The notes: a model not told the origin generated them from the sequence alone. Shown: positions 43,271 to 52,733, counted from the stretch's first letter. The stretch is DNA of 64,000 nucleotides from Methylovirgula sp. (GCF_037200945.1 NZ_JBBCGP010000001.1:1424501-1488500), one strand, 5' to 3'. Numbers and translations are program-made.

Positions 43271-45382
43271 ATGAAAATTCTCGCAATTTCTGTCGCGATT
43301 TTCGGTGCGGCCGCTGCTCTGGTCGCGGCCAAGACTGGCGATATGACGACGGCTCTCCTCGCCGCCACGACACTGATCTGCGCGTATACGACGTACAAGT
43401 CGCAACATATTTCGAGTTATCTGAAAATTTTCGTCGCGATTTTCGCGGTTGAAGTCATTGCCTTCGGCGTGTTCTGCCTCATCGAAGCCCTGCATCTTTG
43501 GCCAGCGAGTTGGGCAGATTACGAAATTCCGGAAAGCCTGCCGCTGACGGTCGCGCTTTTCGCGATCGCGGTTTACCTGATTTCTTTCATCCCGCTTGTC
43601 CGCGCAATGATGCGGATCGCTGACCGATATTTTGATTCGCGCGATACAACCACAGCGCGGATCTGGCCGTTTCCGGCTTTCCATGGTCTGGAGCGCAAGG
43701 TCGCAGCGGCGATGGTGGTTTTTCTCGTCCTGATCAATCAGGCGGAGGTCGGCATCAACATCCGCCTCTCGTTCTTCTCGCGCGATTGGTTCAACGCGAT
43801 CCAGACGCGCGACGCGAAGGCGTTCTGGTATCAGCTCTTCACCGTCTTTCTGGTCTGGGCCTTCCTCTACATCTTTGCGGCTGTTGTCGAATATGTCGTC
43901 ACCTCGACATTGGTCATCCGCTGGCGGCGCTGGCTCACCAGCTTCTATCTCGACCATTGGCTCGACAATCATCGCCATTACCGCATGTCGCTCGCGGGGT
44001 CTGGGGCAGACAACCCGGATCAGCGAATTTCGGAAGACATCAGCCGTTTCATCGACGGCGGCGATGTCGGCTATGGGATTTATTCCTTTTCTATCCTGCT
44101 GATCTCGAACCTCAGTTCGCTCGTTTCTTTCGCCATTCTGCTCTGGGTGCTTTCGGCCAATTTCACCTTGCCGGGAACGCATATCGCCGTGCCGGGCTTC
44201 CTCTTCTGGGTTGCGCTCATCTACGCAGCGATTGGCACCTGGCTGACGCATTTGATCGGCCATCCGCTCGTACCTTTGTCATTCCGGCGTCAGCGTTACG
44301 AAGCCGATTTCCGTTTTTCGCTTGCGCGCCTGCGCGAATATACGGAGCAGATCGCCTTGCTCTCAGGCGAAGATGCGGAGAAGCGCTCTCTCAAGACGCG
44401 TTTTGCGTCAATCATGTCGAACTATTTCGAGATCATCGCCTGCCGTAAGCGGCTTACTGCGTTCACGGCGTCTTATTCGCAGATCAGTCCATTCATTCCT
44501 TACATCGTCTCGGCGCCGTTCTATTTCGCCGGGAAAATTACCCTGGGTATCATGACCCAGACCGCGAATGCCTTCAGCAACGTCAATAGTGCGCTGACCT
44601 TCGTCGTCAGCTATTATGTGAACCTCGCGGATTACAAATCCGTTCTCGATCGTCTGACGTCGTTCGATGCTTCAATTGAAAAAGCCGCGGACTATCAGTT
44701 TCGCGCGCAACCGACCGTTGGCGCAGCTACTCCCGGCAATGTCAGTCTTGCCGAAGTGACGTTGCGCTTGCCCGATGGCCGCACAATCGTCGAATCCGCC
44801 AATCTCGATCTCGTATCGGAAATTCCCGCCCTGTTCATGGGGCCGTCCGGCTCCGGCAAGTCGACTTTGTTCCGCGCCATCGCCGGCATCTGGCCTTACG
44901 GTGAGGGCAAGATCGACCTGCCGCCATCGGCGAAGGTGATGCTCTTACCCCAGCGGCCATATCTGCCGCTCGGCACATTGCGTGAGGCGCTCGTCTATCC
45001 CGCAGCGCCCGAGCGATATGACGACGCCACGCTGCGTGCGGCTGTCGAGGCGGCGCAACTCAGCCATTTGTTGAACAAGCTCGATGTCGAGGGCATGTGG
45101 CAGCAGCAGCTTTCGGGCGGCGAACAGCAGAGATTGTCGATCGCGCGCGCTCTGCTTGAGAAGCCGGATTGGCTCTTCCTGGACGAGGCGACGACGGCGA
45201 TGGACGAGCCGATGGAAGCGGCGATCTATCAGACGCTGCGCGAAAAATTGCCAAAGACGACGATCGTCTCCATTGGCCATCGCGCTACGATGGAGAAATA
45301 CCATACGCGCCGGCTCGAAATGCAGCCGGCCGGCGCAGGTATGTTCACGCCTAAAGAAGGCGTGAAGACCGCAGCGGAATAA
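43271..45382 (+). CDS. SbmA/BacA-type ABC transporter (BclA/YddA-like)
   Basis: 703 residues from the ATG at 43271; the open frame from a TTG at 43235 adds only 12 residues. An SbmA_BacA-like membrane domain (VGINIRLSFFSRDWFNAIQ, RWRRWLTSFYLDHWLDNHRH, NPDQRISEDISRFI) is fused to an ATPase. The ATPase has Walker A GPSGSGKST, signature LSGGEQQ, Walker B WLFLDEAT and H-loop GHR. There are extra helices at the N-terminus. Relatives include BclA of bradyrhizobia, which takes up antimicrobial peptides, and YddA of enterics. The direction and substrate here are not known. Confidence 0.87.
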   Translation: MKILAISVAIFGAAAALVAAKTGDMTTALLAATTLICAYTTYKSQHISSYLKIFVAIFAVEVIAFGVFCLIEALHLWPASWADYEIPESLPLTVALFAIAVYLISFIPLVRAMMRIADRYFDSRDTTTARIWPFPAFHGLERKVAAAMVVFLVLINQAEVGINIRLSFFSRDWFNAIQTRDAKAFWYQLFTVFLVWAFLYIFAAVVEYVVTSTLVIRWRRWLTSFYLDHWLDNHRHYRMSLAGSGADNPDQRISEDISRFIDGGDVGYGIYSFSILLISNLSSLVSFAILLWVLSANFTLPGTHIAVPGFLFWVALIYAAIGTWLTHLIGHPLVPLSFRRQRYEADFRFSLARLREYTEQIALLSGEDAEKRSLKTRFASIMSNYFEIIACRKRLTAFTASYSQISPFIPYIVSAPFYFAGKITLGIMTQTANAFSNVNSALTFVVSYYVNLADYKSVLDRLTSFDASIEKAADYQFRAQPTVGAATPGNVSLAEVTLRLPDGRTIVESANLDLVSEIPALFMGPSGSGKSTLFRAIAGIWPYGEGKIDLPPSAKVMLLPQRPYLPLGTLREALVYPAAPERYDDATLRAAVEAAQLSHLLNKLDVEGMWQQQLSGGEQQRLSIARALLEKPDWLFLDEATTAMDEPMEAAIYQTLREKLPKTTIVSIGHRATMEKYHTRRLEMQPAGAGMFTPKEGVKTAAE

Positions 45383-45395
45383 AAGGTTTTCGGTT

Positions 45396-46376
45396 TTAAG
45401 GCAGCCGCGCCGCGAGCTTCTCGTAGAGTTTGTTCTTTTCGGCGAAGACGTAATCGAGCTGCGCGACCGTGACTTCGGCCGCGCCTTGCATCAGCAGCCA
45501 ATCGGCGAGCGCGGCCACTTTGTCTTTCGGGCAGGTGAGCGTCAGCCAACCGTCGGAAAGGTGTCGCCGCGGCCGCGCCGCGAACATCACCTCGGCGTGG
45601 GCGAAGAGTTCGACATCGGCCTGCGCGACCCGTGCCGAGACCTCGCGTGTCGTGCGCGCGACTTCTTCCGCCGCGATGCGCGAGAGAATGATCCGCGCGG
45701 CTTCGCGTGTCTCGTCCGTCCACGGCGCTGTCAGCGACGCGACGAAATTCGCCTCGGACCGCAAGATCACGCCATCGTCGAGAATCTTGAGCGCATTCGC
45801 CGCAAGCGTGCCGCCGGTCGTGGTGATGTCGACGATGAGCTCCGCCGTGCCGGCTGCGGGCGCGCCTTCGGTCGCGCCAAGGCTTTCGACGATGCGATAA
45901 TCCGTGACATGGCGCTCGGCGAAGAAATGCCGGGTGAGATTGACGTATTTCGTCGCGACCCGCATCCGCTCGCCGCGCCGGGCGCGAAAGGCCACCGCAA
46001 CGTCCTCGAGATCGGCCATCGTGCGCACGTCGATCCACGCTTGCGGCACGGCGACGATGACATTGGCGTGGCCGAAGCCGAGCGGCGCGAGAAGTTCGCA
46101 TTTCGAATCGGCGTCGGGAATGCTTTCACGCACCAGATCTTCGCCCGTGACACCCAAATGCGCGGTGCCAGCAGCAAGATGCGTGACGATTTCGGACGTC
46201 GAGACAAAGGCAACCTCGACATTGTCGAGACCGGCGATCTTGGCCCGGTAGTCGCGGGCGCCGCGGCTTTGCACGAATTGCAATCCGGCGCGCGCAAAGA
46301 AGGCGGCGGCATTCTCCTGCAAGCGGCCCTTGGAGGGGACGGCGAGAACGAGCTGAGGTTTCGTCACGTCGCTCAT
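45396..46376 (-). CDS. hisG: ATP phosphoribosyltransferase catalytic subunit
   Basis: 326 residues from the ATG at 46376, in an ATGA overlap with hisZ. First step of histidine synthesis: ATP plus PRPP gives phosphoribosyl-ATP. LVLAVPSKGRLQENAAAFFA starts the enzyme, HLGVTGEDLVRES and VAVPQAWIDV follow, and the PRPP site is ELIVDITTTGGTLAANALKI. The chain is longer than the ~230 residues of the classical HisZ-dependent short form, with about 80 extra C-terminal residues (WLTLTCPKDKVAALADWLLM), a layout I recall from other Hyphomicrobiales. Its feedback control is probably shared with HisZ. Confidence 0.94.
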   Translation of the reverse strand: MSDVTKPQLVLAVPSKGRLQENAAAFFARAGLQFVQSRGARDYRAKIAGLDNVEVAFVSTSEIVTHLAAGTAHLGVTGEDLVRESIPDADSKCELLAPLGFGHANVIVAVPQAWIDVRTMADLEDVAVAFRARRGERMRVATKYVNLTRHFFAERHVTDYRIVESLGATEGAPAAGTAELIVDITTTGGTLAANALKILDDGVILRSEANFVASLTAPWTDETREAARIILSRIAAEEVARTTREVSARVAQADVELFAHAEVMFAARPRRHLSDGWLTLTCPKDKVAALADWLLMQGAAEVTVAQLDYVFAEKNKLYEKLAARLP

Positions 46377-47530
46377 CGCCACCAATCCGTCTGGCCGCGC
46401 TGCGGCAATTGCAAACGTTCGATCCAGATCGCCGCGCCGACAGCGCCGACATCACCCTGACAGCCAAGCGATTTCAAAAGGCCGTCATAGCGCCCGCCGC
46501 CGACGATCGGCTTTTCATGCGGGCGGCTGCGGTCGAAGGCCTCGAAGACGAAGCCGGTGTAATATTCGAGGTCGCGGGCGAAACGCGTCGCGAAGGTGAA
46601 GTCGGCGACATCGAGCCCACGCGCGGCCATGAAGCCGAGGCGCGCGTCGAAACGGTCCAACGCCGCGTTGAGATTGAGGCCGGTCGTCGAAGCCAACTGG
46701 CGCAGCCTGGCGGCCGCCTGGTCGGGATCGGTTTCGATGGCGAGAAATTCTTTCAGGATCGCGCGACGTTCGACGGGAAACTCGTCGCCGGTTTTGAGCG
46801 CAGCCTGTTCGAGGAAGCGGTCGGCGATCTCCGTCACGCTGCGGCCGCCGACGCTCGAAATGCCGGCGATCGAGAGCAGATCTTCGACCAGCGCACGCGC
46901 ACCATGCCGGTCGACGCCTTCGAGCGCCGCGAGCACGCCAGTGTGGTCGGCACCGTTCCCGCTGGCAGGCCGGGCGAGAATCGTTTCGAGCGATTTGTCC
47001 TGCGCGTGCCCGCGCAGAATGCGGCGCTGCCATTGCGGCGAGAGGTCGAGCGCGGCGACGAGATCGCGGACAAGCCCGTTGTCACCGAAACGTACATTGA
47101 GATCGCCTTGGCCGAGCGCGGCGACGGCATCGAGCGTCACGCCCAGAATCTCGGCGTCGGCGGCCTCGCGGTCGGGGTGGCCGAAATTCTCAAGCCCCGC
47201 CTGCAAAAACTCGTTCGGGCCATCCGGCCGATAGCGGAATACGGGGCCACAATAGCTGTAGGTTGTCGCGTGCCCCACGGCATCGGAGGCGAGATAATGC
47301 GCGCAGACGGGGATCGTATATTCGGGCCGCAGGCAATATTCGGCGCCCGAAAGATCATTCGTCAGGTAGAGCCGGCTGCGGATCTCTTCGCCCGAATTGA
47401 AGAAGAGTTCCGCTCGCTGCAACACGGGCGGCTCGTAGGGCGGATAGCCGGAGGCTTCGAGGTGCGCGACAAGCGCCGCGGAAGCGGCACGGCTGGCGGC
47501 GGCTGATGTGGGTTCGGCGCTCACGGACAT
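46373..47530 (-). CDS. hisZ: ATP phosphoribosyltransferase regulatory subunit (HisS-like)
   Basis: 385 residues. A catalytically dead histidyl-tRNA-synthetase-like protein that assembles with HisG. The class II motifs are recognisable: PPVLQRAELFF, CLRPEYTIPVCAHYL (motif 2 region) and VFRYRPDGPNEFLQAGLENF, with YYTGFVFEAF and GGGRYDGLLKSLG near the end. The anticodon-binding domain is missing, as expected. It directly precedes hisG and the two overlap by 4 bp. The gene is probably transcribed from the 100-bp spacer before it. Confidence 0.93.
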   Translation of the reverse strand: MSVSAEPTSAAASRAASAALVAHLEASGYPPYEPPVLQRAELFFNSGEEIRSRLYLTNDLSGAEYCLRPEYTIPVCAHYLASDAVGHATTYSYCGPVFRYRPDGPNEFLQAGLENFGHPDREAADAEILGVTLDAVAALGQGDLNVRFGDNGLVRDLVAALDLSPQWQRRILRGHAQDKSLETILARPASGNGADHTGVLAALEGVDRHGARALVEDLLSIAGISSVGGRSVTEIADRFLEQAALKTGDEFPVERRAILKEFLAIETDPDQAAARLRQLASTTGLNLNAALDRFDARLGFMAARGLDVADFTFATRFARDLEYYTGFVFEAFDRSRPHEKPIVGGGRYDGLLKSLGCQGDVGAVGAAIWIERLQLPQRGQTDWWR

Positions 47531-47631
47531 GTCTCGAATTTGTGCTTCTCTTTAGCAAGTGCGCGCCGCGGGCGCGATGCCTTTCGATCTGCAAGGTGAA
47601 TGGCTAGAAAACAGCGGTTTATTCAGCAATT

Positions 47632-49512
47632 TCATGTCTTTGCTGTGAAAACGCCGGAGCCTGCCGCCGCAATGACCTCTGCCGGCGACCCGGTGGAGAC
47701 GAGGAGGGCCGTGGCCGCTGCCCGGTTGGCGAGCACGGCTTTTTGGTTGATCCCGCCCTTCTCGGTCAATTCTCCGGTTTCCGCCAGGGGCGGCGTCGCG
47801 AGGAGCAGAAGCCGCGCGACCCGTCGAGACGAGCCGCCAGCGGCCTCAGCGAAATCGTCCAGCAGCGCTTGAAATCTGGCCCGAATGGCGGGATGCGTGA
47901 TGATCTCAGCCGGTGTCGCCCCTGCGTCAGGGCTGAGACGCCTACATGCTTCGAAATCCGGGAACACCAGCGCCCCGGCGAAGGCAGCACCCTCGCCGGC
48001 GATCACCACATCTTTGGCATAGGGCGCGAAAGCGGCGAGAAAGGCCTCGCGCAGAGGTCCGGCGCTGACCCAGGTGCCTGTCGCGAGCTTGAAGTCCTCA
48101 TTGATCCGTCCGTCGAAAGCAAAGCCCAATTTGGGTCTCTGTGGTTCGGCGAGGCGCAGGGCATCGCCAAGGCGAAAGAACCCTTGGTCGTCGAAAGCCT
48201 GCGATGTGGCTTGCGCGTCGCGCCAATATCCGGGTGTTACATTCGGGCCCTTGACCCGGACTTCCAGTTTTTCGCCATGCGGTACCAGCTTTAGGTCGCA
48301 ATCCGGCAGCGGCAGGCCGACACCCCCGTCCCCACGAATGAATGGCGTCCAGAATGTTGTCGCTGGGCCCGACTCGGTTGCGCCATAGCCGCTCATCGTC
48401 ACGATCTTTTCGCCGCAGGCGGCCAGCGCTATGTCGTTCCAAGCGTCATAGGTCGCACGCGCAAGCGGCGCGCCCGCGAAAAACGTCAGCCGCAAATTGC
48501 GAAAGAAATTTGCTGCAAGCGTTCGGTCGTGGGCGAGATGCGGCAGAAGCGCTTCAAGACCGGCGGGAACGTTGAAATGCAATGTCGGCGAGACATCGCG
48601 CAGATTGGCGAGCGTCGTTGCGATGCCTTCCGCCGTCGGCCGCCCGCCGTCGATATAAAGCGTGCCGCCGTGCGCGAGCACGAGATTGAAATTCTGGTTG
48701 CCGCCGAAACTATGGCTCCAGGGCAGCCAATCGACGAGCACGGGCGGCTCGCTCGCGAGAAAGCGCAGCACGTGCGCGATCATCGCCTGATTGGCGCAAA
48801 GCATTTTATGCGTCGTGACGACGGCCTTTGGCGCGGCGGTCGACCCCGACGTGAACATGAATTTCGCGATCGTCTCAGGACTGATATCCGCATGGGCGCG
48901 ATCCAGCGCTGAGGTTTCTTTAGTCGTCAGGAGAGCGTCGAAAGTGTTCGCGCCGGGCGCGGGCGATGTGCAAACGAGGCGTGGCATCTCCGCCGCCAGC
49001 GATGCGAGCGCCCGGGCATAAAGCGCACCATCGTCCACGAAGACAAGGCCGGGTGTGAGCAGATCGATAATGCCGCGCAGCCGCGCAAAATCCCGCGAGG
49101 CGAGAGAATAGGCTGGCGAGAGCGGCGCATAGGGAATGCCCGCATAAAGCGCCGCGAGGCCGAGAAGTGCATGCGCGATGCTATTGCCGGAGAGGATCAC
49201 GAGCGGCCGCTCGGCGCTCAGGTCGCGTCCCAGCAATGCCTGCGCAAGTACTCGGGCTTTGTGGCGCGCTTCGGAATAGGTGATCGTTTCCCAGGCGCCG
49301 TGCCGCCGTTCGGCGAGGAAAATATGATCCGGCCGCAGCGCTGCCCAGCGATCGAGCCAGAGGGTCGCCTTCGCCTCATAATTTTCGAGACCGAACGGCG
49401 AACGTGCGTAAAAAATGCCGTTGCGTCCGGGCTCGATTGCGACGTCGAGCGGACCGAGATCGACAGGGCGGAAAGCGTCGGTCGGTGATTTGGCAAGAGC
49501 GGGGTGGGACAT
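47632..49512 (-). CDS. feruloyl-CoA-synthase-like AMP-binding ligase
   Basis: 626 residues. An ANL-superfamily enzyme activating an acid to its CoA ester through an adenylate. MFTSGSTAAPKAVVTTHKML is the phosphate loop, LPWSHSFGGNQNFNLVLAHG and MSGYGATESGPAT are the aromatic-acid-CoA-ligase motifs (A4, A5), and RLGDALRL with DGRINEDFKLATGTWV completes the AMP site. The layout fits the feruloyl-CoA synthase group (about 600-630 residues). No enoyl-CoA hydratase/aldolase or vanillin dehydrogenase is next to it, so ferulate is only one possible substrate. It ends about 100 bp before hisZ and is on the same strand. Confidence 0.82.
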   Translation of the reverse strand: MSHPALAKSPTDAFRPVDLGPLDVAIEPGRNGIFYARSPFGLENYEAKATLWLDRWAALRPDHIFLAERRHGAWETITYSEARHKARVLAQALLGRDLSAERPLVILSGNSIAHALLGLAALYAGIPYAPLSPAYSLASRDFARLRGIIDLLTPGLVFVDDGALYARALASLAAEMPRLVCTSPAPGANTFDALLTTKETSALDRAHADISPETIAKFMFTSGSTAAPKAVVTTHKMLCANQAMIAHVLRFLASEPPVLVDWLPWSHSFGGNQNFNLVLAHGGTLYIDGGRPTAEGIATTLANLRDVSPTLHFNVPAGLEALLPHLAHDRTLAANFFRNLRLTFFAGAPLARATYDAWNDIALAACGEKIVTMSGYGATESGPATTFWTPFIRGDGGVGLPLPDCDLKLVPHGEKLEVRVKGPNVTPGYWRDAQATSQAFDDQGFFRLGDALRLAEPQRPKLGFAFDGRINEDFKLATGTWVSAGPLREAFLAAFAPYAKDVVIAGEGAAFAGALVFPDFEACRRLSPDAGATPAEIITHPAIRARFQALLDDFAEAAGGSSRRVARLLLLATPPLAETGELTEKGGINQKAVLANRAAATALLVSTGSPAEVIAAAGSGVFTAKT

Positions 49513-49693
49513 CTGCGCTATTTAGCAGTTCGCGGGGCTGGAGGAAGAGGTTGCGAGGGGGCTTGGCTGCCTCTATGGTCGCGCCGCCGCGGAGCGGGAT
49601 GTGAAAAAGCCGGTACCGGTTTTTCGCATAAATCTCGCTCCATTTATTCGATCTTTGGCCCCGCGGCACTTCGAGGGGCCGATCTCCACGTTT

Positions 49694-49768
49694 TGGGGCG
49701 TCGCCAAGTGGTAAGGCAGCGGATTTTGATTCCGCCATCCGGAGGTTCGAATCCTCCCGCCCCAGCCA
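49694..49768 (+). tRNA. trnQ: tRNA-Gln (TTG anticodon)
   Basis: A complete cloverleaf: acceptor TGGGGCG with CGCCCCA and an encoded CCA end (49766-49768), D-loop AAGTGGTAAGGC, anticodon loop TTTTGAT with anticodon TTG, and T-arm GGAGGTTCGAATCCTCC. Degraded sequence and an AbiE-type gene follow, so its 3' end may have served as an integration site, but no integrase is visible. Confidence 0.96.
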
Positions 49769-49961
49769 CCTTAAAGCTTTGATATAAAACGCATTTTGTC
49801 GATCGCTTCCATCGGTTTTCAAAATTCCCGGTTTTCTCCACGCGACATAGGACGACTCCAAACAGCCCGACGTTTGGGCGCGATTTGAGGCAAAATAGTC
49901 GCCGTTCTCAGCGGGCATTTGGGGGGCGGATGTCGGACGGCTACGCCTACAAAATTACCGA
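49769..49961. other. spacer after tRNA-Gln
   Basis: No gene with coding character is seen. The sequence is slightly AT-richer than the flanks. A short frame from about 49930 (MSDGYAYKITECD) may be the start of the broken gene that follows. Confidence 0.3.
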
Positions 49962-50156
49962 ATGCGATGTGCCCAGGAGCGACATGCGACGTTGCAATCG
50001 TATCGCGCCAAAAGACGCTTATGGCTCGCGTGGATCAGTCATGACGAGCACCACGCGATATGGACGACTCTGTCTTCGATGGTTTGGACGGATGCCGTCT
50101 TCAAAAGCCTGACCAGTTTCGCTCTTGGCAACGACGACAATACTTCAGGAATGTAG
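49962..50156 (+). pseudogene. fragment of a hypothetical gene
   Basis: 64 residues. The part QERHATLQSYRAKRRLWLA, WISHDEHHAIWTTLSSMVW and TDAVFKSLTSFALG has the composition and hydrophobic spacing of a real protein, unlike most short frames here, but there is no good ribosome site or start. A frame change at about 49960 would join it to the open frame from 49930. It overlaps the 3' end of the AbiEii gene on the other strand. I do not recognise a family. Low confidence. Confidence 0.3.
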
Positions 50157-51036
50157 CGCGACGGACGGTACTTGCGGTGTAGGCCTCGTTATAAAGTCGC
50201 CGTGTCGCAGGATCGGCCAGATTGAAGGCCAGATTTTCGGCGATGACGGGATTGTCGCCACTGCGGAAACGTCTTTCTTTGTGCGCTTTGTAAGCATCGC
50301 TACCAATGAAAGCTTGTACTTCCGGGCGTTGAAGCAGCCTGTAGATGTCGTAATAATGGCGCATGAAGTTGACAGGAAACTCTTTGGTTTCCTGCTGTCG
50401 CCGAAATTTTGTCGAGACCGTCTGCAATTTCTCGACAAATGTATATCCGGGATCGTAGCAATCCACCCCCTTCGCGCGGTTGTCGATGATCGGCGTCCGG
50501 CCAGCGGCATAATCATACAGCCAGGAACTGATGTCCTTTTTACTGTTCGGCGTGACATCGTCGAAGCCGAGTTCAAGCAGGATGCCCGGTTTGAGACCTT
50601 GTAGTGATCTGGCGCTCGCTTTGTAATAAAGGCGTATGCCGCCGCTCGTCAGGGTGGCGTTATCGAACGCCGTGTCGCGTTGGACGCTTTCTATGCCGTC
50701 AATGAGGATCGTTTCCGCCAGCCAGTCGTAGAATTTCCTACGGCTGTCTATGTGAGCCGTCTTGGTCTGATTACGTCCTGTTCTGACATCCTGATCCTGG
50801 GGTGGCTCGACGCGAATATCGATATCTTCCGAGAACCGGTCGATGATCTGAAACCCCTTCGAAAGCGACGTACCACCTTTCAATTCGAATTTCAGACCAA
50901 GCTGCTGCAACCCATAAAGGCAATGCATCAGCCAGTAATCTTTTTCTACCAGCGCGGGATCGATGCCGCGCTCCGCAGCAACGATCGCGATGAGGTCGGC
51001 AAATTGCGGATGGTTATGAAGAAAATCAGCCGGCAT
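50101..51036 (-). CDS. AbiEii/AbiGii-family nucleotidyltransferase toxin
   Basis: 311 residues. The nucleotidyltransferase motifs of AbiEii are present: KDYWLMHCLYGLQQLGLKFE, LKGGTSLSKGFQIIDRFSED-IDI (motif I with the metal-binding Asp pair), LLELGFDD and FVEKLQTVSTKFRR (motif IV). The family halts growth by adding nucleotides to an RNA or by binding GTP, as part of type IV toxin-antitoxin or phage-abortive systems. The frame looks intact. The antitoxin gene directly upstream overlaps it by about 11 bp but carries an in-frame stop, so the pair may be inactive, or the toxin may be held by other means. Confidence 0.85.
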   Translation of the reverse strand: MPADFLHNHPQFADLIAIVAAERGIDPALVEKDYWLMHCLYGLQQLGLKFELKGGTSLSKGFQIIDRFSEDIDIRVEPPQDQDVRTGRNQTKTAHIDSRRKFYDWLAETILIDGIESVQRDTAFDNATLTSGGIRLYYKASARSLQGLKPGILLELGFDDVTPNSKKDISSWLYDYAAGRTPIIDNRAKGVDCYDPGYTFVEKLQTVSTKFRRQQETKEFPVNFMRHYYDIYRLLQRPEVQAFIGSDAYKAHKERRFRSGDNPVIAENLAFNLADPATRRLYNEAYTASTVRRATFLKYCRRCQERNWSGF

Positions 51037-51478
51037 GCGGCGCCATGCCGGCCGTCAAGGCTTCGGCAAAAAACTTCTGGGTTTGCACATTGCCATACGC
51101 GCGCGCGGCGCGTTTCAGGCGCGGCGCATCGAATTCCGCCGCACGCGCCTTAACGCGAGCAAGCACTTCGCCTTTGCTCTCAGCCAGCCGGTCGAGGTTG
51201 TTGACAAGATCGACAAGCAAAAATTCCTTGTTCGCGCTTTTCGGAAAGCTCGGCTTGACACGAAAATCGAAGTTGCGACCGCCCAGCGAGAATTGACCGT
51301 GACGCTTATGATTATAAACGACGGTCTTGTCATAAAGCTAGGTCGTCCCCACGCCGAGGCTGTTGTACGTATTTGGTGAGGCCAGCAGAAAACGCTTATC
51401 TTTCAGGAAAGTCGCCGGGCGTTTCTCGGATAGGGGCGGAGGTCTCGAACAGGGACCTATTCGATCGACGCGTGTGAC
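51026..51478 (-). pseudogene. AbiEi-type antitoxin gene, interrupted by an in-frame TAG
   Basis: On the minus strand one frame reads SEKRPATFLKDKRFLLASPN, TYNSLGVGTT, a TAG stop at 51340-51338, then LYDKTVVYNHKRHGQFSLGG and onward through EFLLVDLVNNLDRLAESKGE to a stop at 51026. The two parts join without a gap in one family-like sequence. A CAG-to-TAG change is the simplest cause. The N-terminal winged-helix part expected of AbiEi is missing, so the gene may also be truncated. A 64-residue product from an internal start at 51220 is still possible. It lies just upstream of the AbiEii toxin gene with a short overlap. Confidence 0.7.
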
Positions 51479-51754
51479 TCATGCATAGCGGAATACTCAT
51501 CGGTTCGATTCGTCGTTCAAAGACGACCTGCTCTGACGATTCGCGCTTCAACTAAGGCAAAGCAACCCGGGACGCGGCCGTTCCGCGCTTTATTCCGGTT
51601 ATGCACAAGTCGGCGGGCGTTTTTCCATCGGCCTAGACGCTATCAGGCGCGATTGGGCGTGCAGATCTGCACCTGGTAGAGAGGGGACACTGACCGACGC
51701 GGTGGAGACGGAGCAATCGCGGCAGCGTGACTCCTTACGCCCAATCTAATGCAT
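51479..51754. other. spacer between the AbiE patch and the catabolic cluster
   Basis: Nothing with coding character is seen. It separates the broken antitoxin gene from the GntR-type regulator gene. Confidence 0.3.
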
Positions 51755-52447
51755 TCATCCGCGGGTGGAGCGGCGATCCTTCTGGCGCGCGGTTTCGGCA
51801 AGCAAGGCCTCTGTCACGGCCTCACATGCAAGCTTGACGTGTTCGATTGCTGCCGCGCGCGCAGACTCCGGGTCACGCCCAACGATCGCTTGCAGGATGG
51901 CTTTCATTTCCCGACTGCTATTTTCGGCGCGCCCAGGCTGCGACATAGACTTTGACCTCAGGAACGTAATCCGTGCGGTCAGCATGTTCAGCATTTCCTG
52001 AATGGTGCGATGCCCGCAACCGGATAAAATATGTTCGTAGAACTCGCGCGTCGCGCGAATTTGCTCGCCAAGAAGTTCTTGTTCGGCCGCCAAATCAAAA
52101 TCCGCCAACGCCCGCGTCATCGCCGCAATTGCGTCCTCCGTCGCGCGCGAGACAAACAAGGCGACAGCCTCACCCTCGAGCAAGGCGCGCGTTTCGTAGA
52201 TTTCCCTGGCCTCCTCCAAAGTCAGGCTCGGAATATACGATCCCTTTTTGGGAACGATGATGAGCAGCCTTTCAGCCTCGAGGCTCCGCAATGCTTCGCG
52301 CAGGGATGGGCGGCTTACGCCGAGACGCGCGCACATATCCGCTTCGACGAGACGATCACCTGGCTGAAACATCCCGGAAATGATCGCCTCACGGAGGTTT
52401 CGGACGGTCTGAGTCTGAATGCTTTGGGTCGAAACCTTAAGGTCCAT
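51755..52447 (-). CDS. GntR-family (FadR/FCD-type) transcriptional regulator
   Basis: 230 residues from the ATG at 52447; an ATG at 52468 is also in frame. The N-terminal winged helix is typical: VRNLREAIISGMFQPGDRL, VEADMCARLGVSRPSLREAL, RSLEAERLLIIVPKKGSYIP. The C-terminal all-helical FCD domain follows: EIYETRALLEGEAVALFVSR, TREFYEHILSGCGHRTIQEM and HVKLACEAV, with Asp/His residues that usually bind a metal and a carboxylate ligand. It is divergent from the catabolic operon across a 512-bp spacer. A role in sensing a pathway intermediate is likely. Confidence 0.88.
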   Translation of the reverse strand: MDLKVSTQSIQTQTVRNLREAIISGMFQPGDRLVEADMCARLGVSRPSLREALRSLEAERLLIIVPKKGSYIPSLTLEEAREIYETRALLEGEAVALFVSRATEDAIAAMTRALADFDLAAEQELLGEQIRATREFYEHILSGCGHRTIQEMLNMLTARITFLRSKSMSQPGRAENSSREMKAILQAIVGRDPESARAAAIEHVKLACEAVTEALLAETARQKDRRSTRG

Positions 52448-52697
52448 TATTCCGCCTTCGACGGGCAATATTGAAATACGATTGTCGTTTCGGGCCTTGA
52501 CGATCCGTGCCCGTCGCGCCTGCGTGCATACGCGCTGTATTGAGGAATGCCGAACCAGCAGTCGAGTCGCAGTGGATCAAGCGCGAGCTCCGGCGACCGG
52601 CTCACGGCCAGGATGGCGAAATTATTCACGTTCCCGAGAGCCCCGCGTCTGGCCTAACCATATCGTGCCCGCTGCGCCGGAATTTCGTGATGCGATG

Positions 52698-52733
52698 ATA
52701 AGCGTTTCGCTCATTCGATAAGCGCCTTGCTTA
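52698..52733. promoter_or_regulatory. operator-like repeats in the divergent spacer, near the GntR gene
   Basis: ATAAGCG occurs twice, at 52698-52704 and 52718-52724, 20 bp apart (about two helical turns). The second copy lies in a perfect inverted repeat TAAGC-N5-GCTTA (52719-52733). A dimeric GntR protein could bind here. This is inference from symmetry and position. Confidence 0.35.

Noticed and set aside
46409..47506. 365-residue plus-strand open frame, and a 324-residue one at 45486-46460
   Set aside because: Both are antisense to hisZ and hisG, whose sequences and overlap are typical.
49694..49768. tRNA-Gln as a proven attachment site of a genomic island
   Set aside because: No integrase and no second copy of the tRNA 3' end were seen in the window.
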